Shown piece by piece: positions 1 through 5,039 of a DNA stretch of 5,039 nucleotides. How positions within the stretch are numbered: position 1 is the first letter of the stretch; each line of letters begins with the position of its first letter. Both the position numbers and the translations under genes were made by a program. The stretch is from positions 8,603 through 13,641 of the forward strand of contig DBCN01000136.1 in NCBI GenBank assembly GCA_002293065.1. The letters run 5' to 3'. Under the pieces are notes generated by a model. That model searched no databases and was not told the origin of the DNA. It was given only the letters and a program-made list of their open reading frames with translations. This DNA is from Opitutia bacterium UBA957. Lineage in GTDB: Bacteria; Verrucomicrobiota; Verrucomicrobiia; Opitutales; UBA953.

Positions 1-119
1 GGCTTGGATTTCACGCTCGGCTTGGAAGCCGTATTCTTCGTCGTCGGCGCGTTGCCGCCGTTGTTGGCGGGCTGCGTGTTGGTCGCGGCGGCGAGCAGGG
101 CGAGGACGAGGAGGTTCAT
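1..119 (-). CDS. Putative exported Thr/Asn/Lys-rich protein, 5' fragment
   Basis: The first 39 codons are visible; the rest lies beyond the left edge. The product starts MNLLVLALLAAATNTQPANN and continues with a polar stretch rich in Thr, Asn, Lys, Ser and Pro. Residues 3-12 form a short hydrophobic core ending in Ala-Ala-Ala, which resembles a signal peptide with cleavage near residue 12, although the n-region (Met-Asn) lacks the usual positive charge. No other in-frame start lies just upstream, so the ATG at 119-117 is the only reasonable start. It has no Shine-Dalgarno sequence; the bases immediately upstream are a twofold GATACA repeat (120-131). It lies 34 bp after the DUF486 gene on the same strand and probably shares its transcript. 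The family is not recognisable from this fragment. The polar part could be a linker before a folded domain or a low-complexity envelope protein. Confidence 0.55.
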   Translation of the reverse strand, partial: MNLLVLALLAAATNTQPANNGGNAPTTKNTASKPSVKSK

Positions 120-153
120 GATACAGATACAACACCACGCCTGGCGGGAGGTT

Positions 154-522
154 TCAACCCTTGTCGGGGCGGAAGACGAAGAAGACCGCGCCGAGGATGC
201 AGAAAAACGCCCATAAATAGTCCCATTTCCACTTTTCGCCCAGGAAAAGGACCAGAAAAGGCACAAAGACCAGCAGCGTAATGCATTCTTGGATAACCTT
301 CAATTGCGCCACCGAGAGCCCCCCGGTGTGGCCGAGGCGGTTGGCGGGCACCATGATGAGGTACTCCAGGAGCGCGATGCCCCAGCTCACCAAGGCGGCG
401 ACCCACCAAGCGCTGGCCTGCATGGTGCGCAGGTGGCCGTACCAGGCGAAGGTCATGAACAGGTTCGAGAGCGTGAGCAACGCGACGGTCTGCAGCAACG
501 TGCGAGGGGCGATGGCATCCAT
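154..522 (-). CDS. DUF486 family small membrane protein (DMT-like)
   Basis: This 122-residue integral membrane protein matches the DUF486 family (DMT_6, related to the drug/metabolite transporter superfamily), whose members are usually about 110-120 residues. Four hydrophobic segments are visible at roughly residues 8-27, 38-58, 77-94 and 99-117. Family hallmarks seen are SNLFMTFAWYGHL (19-31), EYLIMVPANRLGH (53-65), AQLKVIQE (72-79), KWDYLW (99-104) and a C-terminal FRPDKG. It is predicted to sit in the inner membrane. The substrate and even transport activity are unknown for the family, and by analogy with other four-helix DMT proteins it may act as a dimer. The start ATG at 522-520 gives the expected N-terminus but has no strong Shine-Dalgarno sequence. 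It sits 42 bp downstream of the BNR lipoprotein gene and 34 bp upstream of the exported-protein gene, all on one strand, consistent with an operon. Confidence 0.93.
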   Translation of the reverse strand: MDAIAPRTLLQTVALLTLSNLFMTFAWYGHLRTMQASAWWVAALVSWGIALLEYLIMVPANRLGHTGGLSVAQLKVIQECITLLVFVPFLVLFLGEKWKWDYLWAFFCILGAVFFVFRPDKG

Positions 523-540
523 GCCGCCAGCAAAGCCGCA

Positions 541-574
541 GGCTCGCTCCGAGGCAATCCGTGGCTAGCGAGCC
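541..574 (-). repeat. 8-bp perfect inverted repeat across the BNR gene stop codon
   Basis: GGCTCGCT at 541-548 is the exact reverse complement of AGCGAGCC at 567-574, with 18 nt between. In the leftward transcript the first arm covers the last sense codons and the first base of the TAG stop (567-565), and the second arm lies in the 42-bp gap before the DUF486 start. No U-tract follows, so it is not a standard intrinsic terminator. It could be an intra-operon mRNA stabiliser or attenuator. A repeat of this size can also arise by chance in GC-rich DNA. Confidence 0.35.
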
Positions 575-1629
575 CCGCCGTCGAGGGTGAACGTCCGGAG
601 GACGATTTCGCGGCGATTGCGCGTGTAGCTGACGCGTAGCACCGGCACGCCGTCTTCGGTGTCGAGCAAGGCCGACGGGTAGGAGACTTCCCCTTTGGCG
701 ACCGCATCGACGCGCACCAAGGTTGTCCAAGCCGGTTCGTCCGCCGCGAGCAGGACGGCGTCGAGGTGCAGACGATTCCGGCCGGGATTGAGGACGAGCA
801 TCGCTTGACCAGAGGGCAGCCGCAAGGCCTCGAGCCCCGAATTGGGATTCGCTTGGCGTGGGTGCGCGGGGCGAAGCGGAGACCACGACCGCCCGTCGTC
901 GGCCGATTCGGTCCGGGCCACGACCCCTTCCCGCGTCCGGGCATAGGCGACGAGTCGGCCGGCTCCGTCGTCGAGCAAGGCCGGCTGGATCGCGTTCAGC
1001 GGCGGGGTGTCGTCGGCGGGGGTGTGGCGACTCCAGGCCGCGGCGATCGACCAGTCTCCCGGTTGGGTGCAGCGTTCGAAGTGGACGCGCCACGGCTTCG
1101 TGCCGGTCGCCGCTTCGGTGCTGCTGCCGAAGAGCACCGAGCCATCGGGCCGGGCGAGGCCATGGCAACGGATGGGGCCGAGGTAGCCCTTGGGGAGCCG
1201 TTGCGCGGCCGACCAGCGCAGGCCGCCATCCGCCGATTGCCGGAACCAACCTTCCCAGTCGGGGATGCGTTTCGCCGCTTTGTAGAAGATCGTCAGGGAG
1301 CCATCGGCGCCCACGAAGAGCACCGGATTCCAGCAAGGCACGCCGGGGTGGGCGGCGATCGTCGTCGGGCGGGACCACTGCCGGGAGCCGGGGAGCTGGC
1401 GGGAGAAGCGGATGACGACATCATCGGCTCCCTCCTTGGTGCCGGAGAACCAAGCCGCGGCGAGGGACCCGTCGGGCAGCTTCACCAGGTTGGACGCATG
1501 GCATTCTGGGCCGAACCCATCGCTTAGGACGGTTTCCGAGCGGAAAACGGCGGTCGGAGGTGAAGACCGTACGCAGCCCGCGAGGAGCAGGCTGACGAGG
1601 CCGAGGACGGCGGGGAGGGGCCAGCGCAT
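565..1629 (-). CDS. BNR/Asp-box beta-propeller lipoprotein (sialidase-like fold)
   Basis: This 354-residue protein begins with a lipoprotein signal peptide: hydrophobic residues 5-17 and lipobox LLAGC with lipidated Cys19, so it is exported and membrane-anchored. The rest resembles the BNR_2 sialidase-superfamily propeller. Two canonical Asp boxes (SxDxGxxW) occur at 132-139 and 242-249, with a degenerate repeat near 76-85. Other conserved blocks are HASNLVKLPDGSLAAAWFSG (44-63), RIPDWEGW (121-128), GPIRCHG (151-157), WRVHFER (180-186), NPNSGLEALRLPSG (261-274), EVSYPSALL (314-322) and RVSYTRNRREI (332-342). Proteins with this pattern are often labelled exo-alpha-sialidase. The N-terminal FRIP motif of true GH33 sialidases is absent, and a His-Ala-Ser-Asn segment stands where it is expected, so sialic acid cleavage is not supported. 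A role in binding or cleaving another glycan outside the cytoplasm is inference. The start at 1629 is the only ATG available; an in-frame TAG lies upstream at 1668-1666. It is the first gene of the leftward operon and is divergent from the carbonic anhydrase gene. Confidence 0.88.
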   Translation of the reverse strand: MRWPLPAVLGLVSLLLAGCVRSSPPTAVFRSETVLSDGFGPECHASNLVKLPDGSLAAAWFSGTKEGADDVVIRFSRQLPGSRQWSRPTTIAAHPGVPCWNPVLFVGADGSLTIFYKAAKRIPDWEGWFRQSADGGLRWSAAQRLPKGYLGPIRCHGLARPDGSVLFGSSTEAATGTKPWRVHFERCTQPGDWSIAAAWSRHTPADDTPPLNAIQPALLDDGAGRLVAYARTREGVVARTESADDGRSWSPLRPAHPRQANPNSGLEALRLPSGQAMLVLNPGRNRLHLDAVLLAADEPAWTTLVRVDAVAKGEVSYPSALLDTEDGVPVLRVSYTRNRREIVLRTFTLDGGAR

Positions 1630-1691
1630 ACCCGAGCAATAAATATCCCCAATGGGCTTGCAACGCTACGTTGTTCAACACCTTCGCAGTC
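1630..1691. promoter_or_regulatory. Divergent promoter region between the lipoprotein and carbonic anhydrase genes
   Basis: These 62 bp separate two divergently transcribed genes and must carry the start signals for at least one of them, probably both. An AT-rich island, AATAAATAT (1638-1646), stands out from the GC-rich surroundings and may mark a melting region. TTGCAA at 1658-1663 resembles a -35 element for the rightward gene, but no matching -10 box follows at the right distance. Nearer the carbonic anhydrase start are three alternating half-sites, CAAC (1661-1664), GTTG (1670-1673) and CAAC (1676-1679). They can form two mutually exclusive small palindromes and may be an operator or 5'-UTR structure. 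No Shine-Dalgarno sequence precedes the ATG at 1692. Exact promoter positions cannot be fixed from sequence alone. Confidence 0.5.
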
Positions 1692-2339
1692 ATGCCCGAA
1701 ATCAAAGAATTGTTCACCCAGAACCAAAACTGGTCGGAGGACATTCGGCGGAAGCGACCCGAGTTTTTCGAGACCCTCTCGAAGCAGCAAAGTCCGCGGT
1801 TCCTTTGGATTGGGTGCGCCGACAGCCGCGTGCCCGCGAATGAGGTCGTCGGACTATTGCCCGGCGAGCTCTTCGTGCACCGCAACGTCGCGAACCTCGT
1901 CATCCACACCGACCTCAATTGCCTCTCCGTCCTGCAGTACGCCGTGGATGTCCTGCAGGTCGAGCACGTCATTGTCTGCGGGCACTACGGGTGCGGCGGC
2001 GTCCAGGCCTCCCTGGAGCGCCGCAAGCTCGGCCTCATCGACAACTGGCTCCGGCACATCCGCGACGTCCATCATAAGCATGTCATGGCGGTGGAGAACG
2101 TCCTCGGACCCGCCAAGGTCGATACCCTCTGCGAGCTGAACGTCATCGAACAGGCCTACAACGTCTGCCACACCACGGTCGTCCAAGACGCCTGGGCGCG
2201 CGGGCAGAAGGTGCAAGTCCACGGCTGGATCTACGGCCTGCGCGATGGCCTGTTGAAGGACTTGGGCATGAACGTATCGGCGCTCGAAGAAATCACGCCC
2301 GCTTACGGCAAGGCGTTGGCCCATTACCATAAGGGTTAA
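1692..2339 (+). CDS. can: Type II beta-carbonic anhydrase
   Basis: This 215-residue cytoplasmic zinc enzyme interconverts CO2 and bicarbonate, supplying bicarbonate for carboxylation reactions. It closely resembles E. coli Can (about 220 residues). The catalytic residues fall at the same numbers as in E. coli: zinc ligands Cys42, Asp44, His98 and Cys101, with Arg46 pairing with Asp44 in the CADSR motif; HYGCGGV spans 98-104. Trp39, Arg64 and Tyr181, which form the non-catalytic bicarbonate pocket of type II enzymes, are all present, so allosteric inhibition by bicarbonate and pH-dependent switching are expected. The ATG at 1692 is preferred over the TTG at 1671 because MPEIKELFTQNQNW aligns with the E. 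coli N-terminus without extension. No Shine-Dalgarno sequence is visible. The gene is divergent from the BNR lipoprotein and 24 bp upstream of radC. Function is confident; the link to its neighbours is unclear. Confidence 0.97.
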   Translation: MPEIKELFTQNQNWSEDIRRKRPEFFETLSKQQSPRFLWIGCADSRVPANEVVGLLPGELFVHRNVANLVIHTDLNCLSVLQYAVDVLQVEHVIVCGHYGCGGVQASLERRKLGLIDNWLRHIRDVHHKHVMAVENVLGPAKVDTLCELNVIEQAYNVCHTTVVQDAWARGQKVQVHGWIYGLRDGLLKDLGMNVSALEEITPAYGKALAHYHKG

Positions 2340-2356
2340 TCCCTGAGGTGCAGGGA
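2340..2356 (+). promoter_or_regulatory. Hairpin overlapping the radC ribosome binding region
   Basis: TCCCTG (2340-2345) and CAGGGA (2351-2356) form a perfect 6-bp stem around the loop AGGTG, starting one base after the carbonic anhydrase stop codon. The 3' arm contains AGGGA, seven bases before the GTG start at 2364, and GAGGTG (2345-2350, mostly loop) also matches the anti-Shine-Dalgarno. Folding would hide the better-spaced site, and a ribosome finishing the upstream gene would open it. No U-tract follows, so termination is unlikely. The translational-coupling role is inference. Confidence 0.4.
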
Positions 2357-2363
2357 CGCTTGA

Positions 2364-3074
2364 GTGGTCCGCGGCGGTGGTTTGTTTCCGGGCATGTTGC
2401 CTGCAGATCGCCCGCGTGAAAGATTGGCCCGGCTCGGCCCCCGGGCCTTGATGGATGAGGAACTCTTCGCCTTGCTCATCGGTGCCGGGACGAAGGGCTC
2501 GCCGGTGCAGCAGGTATCGCAGGCGCTCTTGAATGAAGCCGGCAGCTTGGCGACGATGGCGACATGGGAAACCGCCGACTTCGCCCGCGTGCGTGGGCTG
2601 GGACCGGCCAAGGCGGCGGAGCTTTCCGCGGTGATGGAGTTGGCCCGGCGGATTCGCGAACGGGCGCAAGACCCGGGCGAGAAGTTGGACGCCCCGATGA
2701 AGGTCTGGGCGCGGATGGAGCCGTTGGCGGCCGGACTCGCCGTGGAGAAATGTTGGGTCCTTTGCCTCAACCGCCGCAACCGGCTCCTCGCCCTGCATGA
2801 GGTCAGTTCAGGGACGGCGACGAGCGCGCTCCTGCATCCGCGGGAGGTGTTTCGGCAGGCCCTCCGGCATGGCGCCCCGGCGGCCATCGTGGTCCACAAC
2901 CACCCCAGCGGTGACCCCACGCCAAGCGCGGCCGACCGTAGCGTCACCCGGCAGCTGGTCGAGGCCGGCCGGGTCGTGGGGGTGGAATTGGTGGATCATG
3001 TGGTCATGGGCCGGCCCGAGGCTGATCCCGCGGGGAAAGGCTGGTTTAGCTTCGGTGAAGCGGGCTTGATTTAG
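2364..3074 (+). CDS. radC: RadC family JAB/MPN-domain protein
   Basis: This 236-residue protein (GTG start) has both parts of RadC. The N-terminal region contains DRPRERLARLG (15-25), a MDEELFALLIGAGTKG block (30-45) and a helix-hairpin-helix-like segment, VRGLGPAKAAEL (76-87). The C-terminal JAB/MPN domain (about 110-236) carries HNHPSGDPTPSAAD, giving metal ligands His178, His180 and Asp191, with Glu146 in HEVSSGT as the likely catalytic acid. It ends in the usual SFGEAGLI. The family is annotated as DNA repair, but its activity is unproven: the classic E. coli radC102 phenotype was traced to recG, and JAB domains elsewhere act as metallo-isopeptidases. The GTG at 2364 has AGGGA seven bases upstream. 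The ATG at 2394 (226 residues) is the alternative and starts MLPADRPRERL with weaker ribosome binding. It lies 24 bp after can. Nothing suggests a mobile-element RadC variant. Confidence 0.94.
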   Translation: MVRGGGLFPGMLPADRPRERLARLGPRALMDEELFALLIGAGTKGSPVQQVSQALLNEAGSLATMATWETADFARVRGLGPAKAAELSAVMELARRIRERAQDPGEKLDAPMKVWARMEPLAAGLAVEKCWVLCLNRRNRLLALHEVSSGTATSALLHPREVFRQALRHGAPAAIVVHNHPSGDPTPSAADRSVTRQLVEAGRVVGVELVDHVVMGRPEADPAGKGWFSFGEAGLI

Positions 3075-3095
3075 GGGAACTTACCGATGGGCTTG

Positions 3096-3107
3096 AGGGT
3101 CTTACCC
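3096..3107 (+). promoter_or_regulatory. Weak ribosome binding site in a small hairpin before the cytochrome/PA14 gene
   Basis: GAGGG at 3095-3099 is the only purine-rich element before the ATG at 3112, and its 12-base spacing is long. GGGT (3097-3100) pairs with ACCC (3104-3107) around the loop CTT, so the same bases lie in a 4-bp stem. The stem is short and its relevance uncertain. The whole radC-to-cytochrome gap is 37 bp and shows no clear promoter or terminator. Confidence 0.2.
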
Positions 3108-3111
3108 CTGC

Positions 3112-5039
3112 ATGCCCCTTGCCCGCGTTCTCAAGATTGTCGGCGCCCTGTGCGCCGTCGGGTTGCTCGCCGTCGGCGTTCGGCAGGGACAGCGCTATTA
3201 TAAGAAGAACCTGGCGGCCCCCCGTTCCGGTGAAGTCGTCTACCGCGAGGACTGCCTCCGTTGCCATGGACCCATGGGGCAAGGCGTCGCCGGGAAATCC
3301 GACGAGCCGCTCCTCGGCGAGAAGTCCGTCGCCTTCCTCGCGAAATACATCGCGCGGGACATGCCCGAGGATGACCCCGGCACGCTGTCCGCCGCCGAAG
3401 CCCTCGCCTCCGCGCAATACATTCACGAAGCCTTTTATTCGGCCGAAGCCCGCGCCCGCAACAATCCCCCGCGCCTGGAGCTGGCGCACCTCACCGAACG
3501 GCAGTACCGCGAAAGCGTCACGGATCTGCTCGGGTCCTTTCGCCGCGGTGATTCCACGAGCGTAGCCGGTGGTCTGGCGGGGGTCTATCGGGGGCTCAAG
3601 GATGGCGACTCGACGAACGCGAATAAGAACGAAGCCAAATTCCTGGAACGCGTCGACCCCGCCGTCCACTTCGATTTCGGCACGAAGGCGCCGGCGGTCG
3701 GCTCGCGGGATGAGCAGTTCAAGATCACCTGGACGGGCTCGCTGCTGGTCCCGGATACCGGCGAGTACGATTTCCGGGTCACCACCCCGAACGGCGTCCG
3801 CGTGTACGTCAACGCGCCCGCCAACGGCTCCGAAAAGAACGCCCTCATCGACCTATGGGTCAGTTCGGCCATGCTCCGCAGCGGCCACGGCCAAGCCTTT
3901 CTCCTGGGTGGGCGCAGCTACCCGCTGAAGGTCGAATTCTTCAAATACAAGGATAAGACCGCCTCCATCAAGTTGGAGTGGCGTCCGCCGGGTGGGGCTT
4001 GGACCGTCATTCCCGCTGAGAACCTCTCCCCGGTGGTTTCCGCGAGCGTGGACGTGGTTTCCGTGCCGCTGCCGCCCGACGATGCGAGCATGGGCTATGA
4101 ACGCGGTGTCTCGGTTTCCCGCGAGTGGACGGAGGCCGTCGCCAAGGGAGGCCTCCAAGCCGCCGCGTTGCTGGCTCCGCGCCTGCATGAATACGCGGGC
4201 ACCACGCCGACGGCTCCCGACCGGGCCGAGAAGCTCAAGGCCTTTACCTGGCGCTTCGCCCAGTTGGCTTATCGCCGTCCGCTCACCGCGGAACAGCAGG
4301 CCGACCTCACGAAACTCTTCGGGCCGGCGGTCACGCCGGAGGTCGCGACCAAGCGGGCGATCCTGCACGTGCTCTCTTCGCCTTACTTCCTCTATCCCGC
4401 CACCGGGCCGCAGGATGATTACGCGGTGGCGGCCCGCCTCGCTTTGGCGCTGTGGGATTCCCTGCCTGACGAAACTCTCCTGCAGGCCGCGGCCAAGGGT
4501 GCGCTCAAGACGCCCGCGCAAGTGCGTGCCCAAGCGCAGCGCATGCAGAAGAATCCCCGCGCCAAGGCGAAGCTCCGCGACTTCCTCCACCACTGGCTCC
4601 ACGTCGAAGAAGGGGCGGAAATCGCCAAGGACCAAGCCGCTTATCCCGGTTTCGACCCGGGCGTCGTGATGGACCTGCGCACCTCCTTGGATCTCTTCAC
4701 CGAGGGCGTGGTCTGGTCGGAGGCCTCCGACTACCGCCAGCTCCTCCTGAGCGACACGATCCTCATGAACGAACGCTTGGCCAAGTTCTATGGCCAGCCG
4801 TTGCCGGCAGGCCACGGTTTCCGCCCGGTGAAGATGGACGCAGAGCAGCGGGCGGGCGTCCTCACGCATCCGTACCTCCTCGCCACCTTCTCCTACACCA
4901 AGTCGACCTCGCCGATCCACCGCGGGGTTTTCCTCTCCCGGAACATCTTGGGACGCATGCTCAAGCCGCCGCCCATGGCCATCGCCTTCATGGACGACAA
5001 GTTCGATCCCTCGTTCACCATGCGCGAGAAGGTGACGGA
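3112..5039 (+). CDS. Membrane-anchored cytochrome c / PA14 / DUF1592-DUF1588 protein, 5' part
   Basis: One frame stays open for 642 codons and runs off the right edge. The start is fixed by an in-frame TGA at 3094-3096 and the ATG at 3112. Residues 5-23 form an N-terminal membrane anchor or uncleaved signal. A cytochrome c domain follows (about 38-105) with CLRCH at 48-52 and Met84 (DMPEDDP) as probable axial ligand. LTERQYRESVTDLLG (127-141) matches only the start of DUF1587. A PA14 domain spans about 180-308 (FKITWTGSLLVPDTGEYDF, ALIDLW, SIKLEW). DUF1595 covers about 371-428 (RFAQLAYRRPLT), DUF1592 about 434-561 (ARLALALWDSLPDETLL, FLHHWL, NERLAKFYG), and DUF1588 about 575 onward (RAGVLTHPYLLATF, SPIHRGVF, PPP, TMREKV). 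A C-terminal DUF1585 is expected past the edge. Such proteins abound in Planctomycetota and Verrucomicrobiota; their function is unknown, though exported redox and carbohydrate-related roles are suspected. It starts 37 bp after radC. Confidence 0.92.
   Translation, partial: MPLARVLKIVGALCAVGLLAVGVRQGQRYYKKNLAAPRSGEVVYREDCLRCHGPMGQGVAGKSDEPLLGEKSVAFLAKYIARDMPEDDPGTLSAAEALASAQYIHEAFYSAEARARNNPPRLELAHLTERQYRESVTDLLGSFRRGDSTSVAGGLAGVYRGLKDGDSTNANKNEAKFLERVDPAVHFDFGTKAPAVGSRDEQFKITWTGSLLVPDTGEYDFRVTTPNGVRVYVNAPANGSEKNALIDLWVSSAMLRSGHGQAFLLGGRSYPLKVEFFKYKDKTASIKLEWRPPGGAWTVIPAENLSPVVSASVDVVSVPLPPDDASMGYERGVSVSREWTEAVAKGGLQAAALLAPRLHEYAGTTPTAPDRAEKLKAFTWRFAQLAYRRPLTAEQQADLTKLFGPAVTPEVATKRAILHVLSSPYFLYPATGPQDDYAVAARLALALWDSLPDETLLQAAAKGALKTPAQVRAQAQRMQKNPRAKAKLRDFLHHWLHVEEGAEIAKDQAAYPGFDPGVVMDLRTSLDLFTEGVVWSEASDYRQLLLSDTILMNERLAKFYGQPLPAGHGFRPVKMDAEQRAGVLTHPYLLATFSYTKSTSPIHRGVFLSRNILGRMLKPPPMAIAFMDDKFDPSFTMREKVT

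Noticed and set aside
120..131. Two tandem copies of GATACA directly before the exported-protein start
   Set aside because: Two copies of a six-base unit are too few to call a functional repeat or a phase-variable tract.
4..216. A 70-codon plus-strand open frame with a hydrophobic start
   Set aside because: It begins at a TTG, crosses the start of the leftward exported-protein gene and the end of the DUF486 gene antisense, and turns into an Arg/Glu-rich tail with no family match. A real small gene is not excluded but is unsupported.
116..1378. A 420-codon open frame on the minus strand, overlapping the lipoprotein and DUF486 genes in another frame
   Set aside because: Its product is an Arg/Pro/Ala/His-rich string with no recognisable domain, while the two overlapped genes have clear families. 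It is a typical GC-rich shadow frame.
766..1527. Long plus-strand open frames (also 858-1415) opposite the lipoprotein gene
   Set aside because: They are antisense to a well-supported BNR propeller gene, and their composition is Arg/Gly/Pro-rich without motifs.
2340..2356. Intrinsic terminator after the carbonic anhydrase gene
   Set aside because: The stem is only 6 bp and is followed by ACGCTTGAG rather than a T-tract, and radC starts 8 bases later.
1854..2798. A 314-codon minus-strand open frame antisense to can and radC
   Set aside because: Both genes beneath it have intact catalytic motifs, and the antisense product mirrors their codon bias and has no known domain.
2364..3074. RadC as part of an anti-phage or mobile-element module
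   Set aside because: Some RadC-like JAB proteins do sit in accessory islands, but this one has the full two-domain housekeeping form, and its neighbours show no integrase, transposase, nuclease, toxin or phage gene.
3853..4920. A 355-codon minus-strand open frame antisense to the cytochrome/PA14 gene, and similar shorter frames at 3046-3669 and 3119-3565
   Set aside because: The sense frame from 3112 encodes five recognisable domains in order without interruption. The other frames are low-complexity shadows.

Overview
This is a GC-rich, gene-dense stretch of about 5 kb, best explained as chromosome of a PVC-superphylum bacterium (Planctomycetota or Verrucomicrobiota). The strongest taxonomic clue is the large gene at the right end. 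It combines a c-type heme motif, a PA14 domain and DUF1595/DUF1592/DUF1588 modules, an architecture largely confined to these phyla. Most starts here lack a clear Shine-Dalgarno sequence, which fits but does not prove that placement. I cannot name the genus.

Layout. Left part, minus strand (1-1629): three genes read leftwards with short gaps (42 and 34 bp), probably one operon. The order of transcription is a BNR/Asp-box beta-propeller lipoprotein (1629-565), a four-helix DUF486 membrane protein (522-154), and the first 39 codons of a putatively exported Thr/Asn/Lys-rich protein that leaves the window at position 1. A 62-bp divergent promoter region (1630-1691) follows. Right part, plus strand (1692-5039): a type II beta-carbonic anhydrase of the Can family (1692-2339), a RadC-type JAB/MPN protein (2364-3074) and the 5' 1928 bases of the cytochrome/PA14/PSD-domain gene (3112 to beyond 5039). 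Gaps here are 24 and 37 bp, so co-transcription is possible, although the three products have no obvious shared job.

How the genes relate. The minus-strand set looks envelope-directed: an outer or periplasmic glycan-interacting lipoprotein, a small integral membrane protein and a small exported protein. The plus-strand set mixes housekeeping enzymes (CO2/bicarbonate interconversion; RadC) with a membrane-anchored, extracytoplasmic heme protein of a large uncharacterised family. I see no RNA gene, CRISPR array, insertion sequence, prophage or other mobile element. I found no convincing new multi-gene system. The points most worth checking are the PSD/PA14 cytochrome, the non-canonical BNR lipoprotein and a hairpin that overlaps the radC ribosome binding region.
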